Of a DNA stretch of 64,000 nucleotides, positions 61,635 to 64,000 are shown piece after piece. Positions within the stretch are counted from its first letter, which is position 1, and every line of letters begins with the position of its first letter. The translations under genes and the position numbers were made by a program. The notes under the pieces are model-generated. The model saw only the letters and a program-made list of their open reading frames with translations, did no database searches and was not told where the DNA came from. Origin of the DNA: Blepharisma japonicum (Eukaryota; Ciliophora; Heterotrichea; Heterotrichida; Blepharismidae); contig CATKHK010000075.1 of NCBI GenBank assembly GCA_949751835.1, positions 124,001 to 188,000 on the forward strand, in the 5' to 3' direction.

Positions 61635-62333
61635 ATGGGTTGCAATCATTCGAAAGACCCATATGACAAGCATACTATAGAAAATCAAAAGCTTTTCCAA
61701 TACGAAAAAAAGCTTGGGCTCCACAAATATTCAATTTCCAGCTATGAAATCGCTATCAGAAGAATTTCCAGTGCAGTCAATCTTCCAGAAATCGTAGTTT
61801 CTCATTTCCAGCACTCTCTTAATCTGCAGCTTAATCCTGAATATAAAGAAGCCTTATCGTCATTTCTCTCAGCCTCTCCAACAACCTGTATAACAAAATT
61901 GTTAGTCTCAGCAATCCTCTATGGAAAAGGCACTGATCGTGAAAAAGGGGAAGCCCTTTGGTTCGCCTTCGACAAAGACGCTTCAGAAGTTCTTCCTCTT
62001 GCTTCTATCAAAGATATGGTGAAGACAGTCCTGCAGTGTTCGTTTATAGCTACTCTAGATTCTGCGATAAAAGTTGAGTTTTACAATACTAATAGGTTGA
62101 CGACTTGGAAAAGCAAACTTTTAGAGAGAATGTCTAGCTTAGAGGTCAAGCTTGCTAAATATTTCCTGCAAGATCAGCCAACAGTTACCAAAGCCGAATT
62201 TTTAGAAAAAATGAAAAAACCTGATGGATTTATCACGAATCCAGAATACATTAGAAGCATGCTTGAGCATACCCAAGTGATCCCTGACAAGTTTGCGAAC
62301 CCTTTTAAGACGATGAAAATTACAAAACTTTAA
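61635..62333 (+). CDS. Putative N-myristoylated/palmitoylated (MGC) protein
   Basis: This 232-aa protein begins MGCNHSKD, with Gly2, Cys3 and Ser/Lys following, a classic site for N-myristoylation plus S-palmitoylation. The remainder is helical without membrane segments. A segment WFAFDKDASEVLPLASIKDM has the spacing of an EF-hand loop (D-x-D-x-S) but ends in Ser where Glu is expected, so it looks like a degenerate calcium-sensor fold. I cannot name a family with confidence. It starts 29 bp after the E1 relic and ends 25 bp before the DHHC acyltransferase gene. Confidence 0.65.
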   Translation: MGCNHSKDPYDKHTIENQKLFQYEKKLGLHKYSISSYEIAIRRISSAVNLPEIVVSHFQHSLNLQLNPEYKEALSSFLSASPTTCITKLLVSAILYGKGTDREKGEALWFAFDKDASEVLPLASIKDMVKTVLQCSFIATLDSAIKVEFYNTNRLTTWKSKLLERMSSLEVKLAKYFLQDQPTVTKAEFLEKMKKPDGFITNPEYIRSMLEHTQVIPDKFANPFKTMKITKL

Positions 62334-62358
62334 ATAAATCAGTATTAATTGATTAAAT

Positions 62359-63510
62359 ATGCACTGTCATCGTAATTTAAAACTAGGCTCAAAGGCTCCA
62401 ATCTATATATTGCTGCTACACGCAATAGTGATTTTTCCACTGCTTTGGAGTGTCCCAGAACTGGCAGAATTCGATAATCCAAATACAATACTATATTGGT
62501 AACCTATATTTAGGGTTTTAGTCTTTATTGTTTTTAGCTGTTATATTAACACAAGCTATAGAGACCCTGGGTTTGTGCACGCACTTAAGATCCTTTCAGA
62601 TCAAAACCCTGTACACTCTACAGAGCAGCCATCAATAGAAATTACCTCAAACCACAAATCTCAAGCATCTGTAGGATTCGTTGAATTACCAGACCCAAAT
62701 TATTATATTTCCCCCTCAAAGTGCCACCAAAGGTATATGAGTACTGAGCATGATGACACTGAAAAAAATATCCAAGGAAGAGCTGGCAGCCAGGTAGAAA
62801 AAGAGCTGGAAGACGAAAACTCAGGCCCAATGAAGATTGATATGTTAGGAAATAAGCCAGTTGTCGATGATATTGAAGAAGAAGACTATTCACCTCAGTC
62901 TCCGACTGATGTAAGTGCTGCAGGAGAAAAAAAAATTCCAACATTTGAAGATGTTATTATAACAGAAACCAGATTTTGTACAGTTTGCACATTGGAACAG
63001 CCAATGAGGGCAAAACATTGTAGGGATTGTGATAAATGTGTAGCGCTTCACGATCATCATTGCCCATGGCTTGGGATTTGTATTGGAGAAAAAAATAGGA
63101 GGCAATTCTGAGCTTATTTAGTTGTAGAATGTGGACTTATATGATGGTCTGCGTTTTGGCTGTTTCAAAGCTTTGAGGATAGGACTAAGCTAGTAGAATG
63201 AATGAAGGTAAATTGGGCAAGAATTTTTGCCTCGGTATTTATTGTATTTTTTCTATTTTTTGTGACTTGTCTGCTTGTTTTTCATACATATCTTGCTATG
63301 ACAAATCAAACTACTTGGGAAAATATATCTTGGGAAAAAATATCATATCTAAAAAAGTGGCCAAAAAGTTATGGAAGCCCATTCAGTAAAGGATGCTTAT
63401 CAAATATATACATTTATTGCTGTAAGCCGCTTCCTAAAACATATACAAGTTGGATAATGCCAACCAAACTCCCTGACACAAATCCTAAAAAATGCTGCTG
63501 TATCGTTTAA
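62359..63510 (+). CDS. DHHC-type protein S-acyltransferase (palmitoyltransferase)
   Basis: After removal of one 15-nt intron this gives 378 aa. Two N-terminal helices ([29 protein letters not shown]) are followed by an acidic cytosolic loop and the Cys-rich DHHC domain: [35 protein letters not shown]. It has the catalytic DHHC Cys and all eight usual zinc-binding Cys/His. NRRQFWAYL follows, where Trp is TGA. Two further helices (IWWSAFWLF..., [20 protein letters not shown]) and the TTxE-like segment TTWENISWE come next. The C-terminus ends CCCIV. The enzyme transfers palmitate to Cys thiols of membrane proteins. Confidence 0.9.
62499..62513 (+). other. 15-nt intron of the DHHC gene
   Basis: The sequence is GTAACCTATATTTAG. 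It splits the Trp codon (TG | G), contains TAG in frame, and its removal fuses ILYW to VLVFIVFSC in the second membrane helix. Confidence 0.85.
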
Positions 63511-63534
63511 TTTAAATTTAAGATTTTCCTATAA

Positions 63535-64000
63535 TTAATTATGTTTTGATGGAAATTGCTTAATCCGAGAAATTCCTTTACTTTGATTTTTGCTATTCTC
63601 ATCTGATTCTTCTGAGCTATGGTAGCTTCACTGGTTTTCAATATCATCATAATACATTTTCATATCTCTATCAATTTTAACACATTCTTTTTCATCAAAT
63701 AGTTCATATTTTTCAGCTGAAAGGCTTGCTTCAGAATTCGCGCTGCTCCATTTTGACCTTTGCTTGGGTTTGCCTCCATTTTCTTGGGACATTGTATCAT
63801 ATATTTGTTGATTTAATTGCAAAAGCTTTTGATTTTGCTTTGCCAAGCTTTGGAGAAGCTCTTCTCTGTCTTTTATTATATACTCAGGAGTTTCAGACCG
63901 AGGATAATGGGCTTGCGAGGAACAGTCACTTTGGACGTCAACTTTTACTGGCTTTATTTCTGATACTACAAATGTAGGAGTTTTTTGCGCTTTGTGGATA
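63535..64000 (-). CDS. 3' part of an unidentified hydrophilic, coiled-coil-containing protein
   Basis: The open frame enters from the right edge and ends at TAA (63535-63537), giving about 154 visible C-terminal residues. It is hydrophilic, with a short predicted coiled coil (EELLQSLAKQNQKLLQLNQQ) and a Ser/Glu/Asp-rich tail (SSEESDENSK). One TGA is Trp (ENQWSYHSSEE). No domain is recognised. It converges with the DHHC gene, 24 bp away. Confidence 0.6.

Noticed and set aside
1-64000. Reading the window with UAG as glutamine (older 'Blepharisma nuclear' code)
   Set aside because: Intact genes show no exonic TAG, GET4 and paralog C end sensibly at TAG, and TGA, not TAG, is the codon found inside conserved domains.
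1-64000. Standard genetic code, as in Stentor
   Set aside because: It would cut nearly every conserved protein at several TGA codons inside domains.
1-64000. tRNA, rRNA, CRISPR, transposon or virus-like elements
   Set aside because: No tRNA arm patterns, rRNA stretches, spaced repeats, transposase, integrase or polymerase motifs, or terminal repeats were recognised by eye.

Overview
The window looks like nuclear, probably macronuclear, DNA of a heterotrich ciliate close to Blepharisma. Two signals support this. First, TGA is read as tryptophan: whole conserved proteins (GET4, WD40-channel proteins, tubulin-tyrosine-ligase family, CTD phosphatases, DHHC acyltransferase) are open from end to end only if TGA is sense, and they stop at TAA or TAG. 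Second, eight introns of exactly 15 nt (GTA...TAG) are visible, and removing each one restores a reading frame. The DNA is AT-rich, genes are densely packed, and some intergenic gaps are only 12-30 bp. The species assignment is inference; the code and the introns are seen directly.

Layout. 0.2-5.1 kb (+): a Patched/NPC-like transporter in two abutting halves, GET4, and a double-FHA protein. 5.4-15.2 kb (+): two intact WD40-propeller/TRP-like channel fusion genes with a decayed, internally deleted third copy between them. 15.3-17.1 kb (-): an FCP1-like CTD phosphatase with a BRCT-like end. 17.1-18.6 kb: decayed or weakly coding DNA.

18.6-49.2 kb (-): three giant tandem paralogs (about 2824, 3602 and 2926 aa). 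Each has a signal peptide, a malectin-like domain, six or eight LamG/concanavalin-like modules alternating with furin-like Cys-rich blocks, and a polytopic membrane C-terminus. Each carries two 15-nt introns at the same positions. They differ by loss or gain of whole module pairs. An approximately 2-kb spacer between two of them holds possible remnants of a further copy.

50.5-56.9 kb (-): decayed coding fragments, a mitochondrial-looking two-RRM protein, an allantoinase/dihydropyrimidinase-like protein that has lost its metal ligands, a small secreted protein, and a membrane-anchored TTL-family ligase. 57.6-64 kb: an SCP-type phosphatase (+), a broken ubiquitin-activating enzyme (E1) copy interrupted by an artefactual 100-N assembly gap (+), an MGC-type lipidation candidate (+), a DHHC acyltransferase (+), and the 3' part of an unidentified gene (-).

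The genes do not form one pathway. The main themes are large surface receptors and channels created by tandem duplication, two CTD-phosphatase-class enzymes, and an acyltransferase next to a plausible lipidated substrate. The most interesting items are the modular receptor cluster, the WD40-TRP fusion family, the metal-site-less amidohydrolase, and a 95-bp TA-bounded insert that splits the Patched-like gene and could be a retained internal eliminated sequence.
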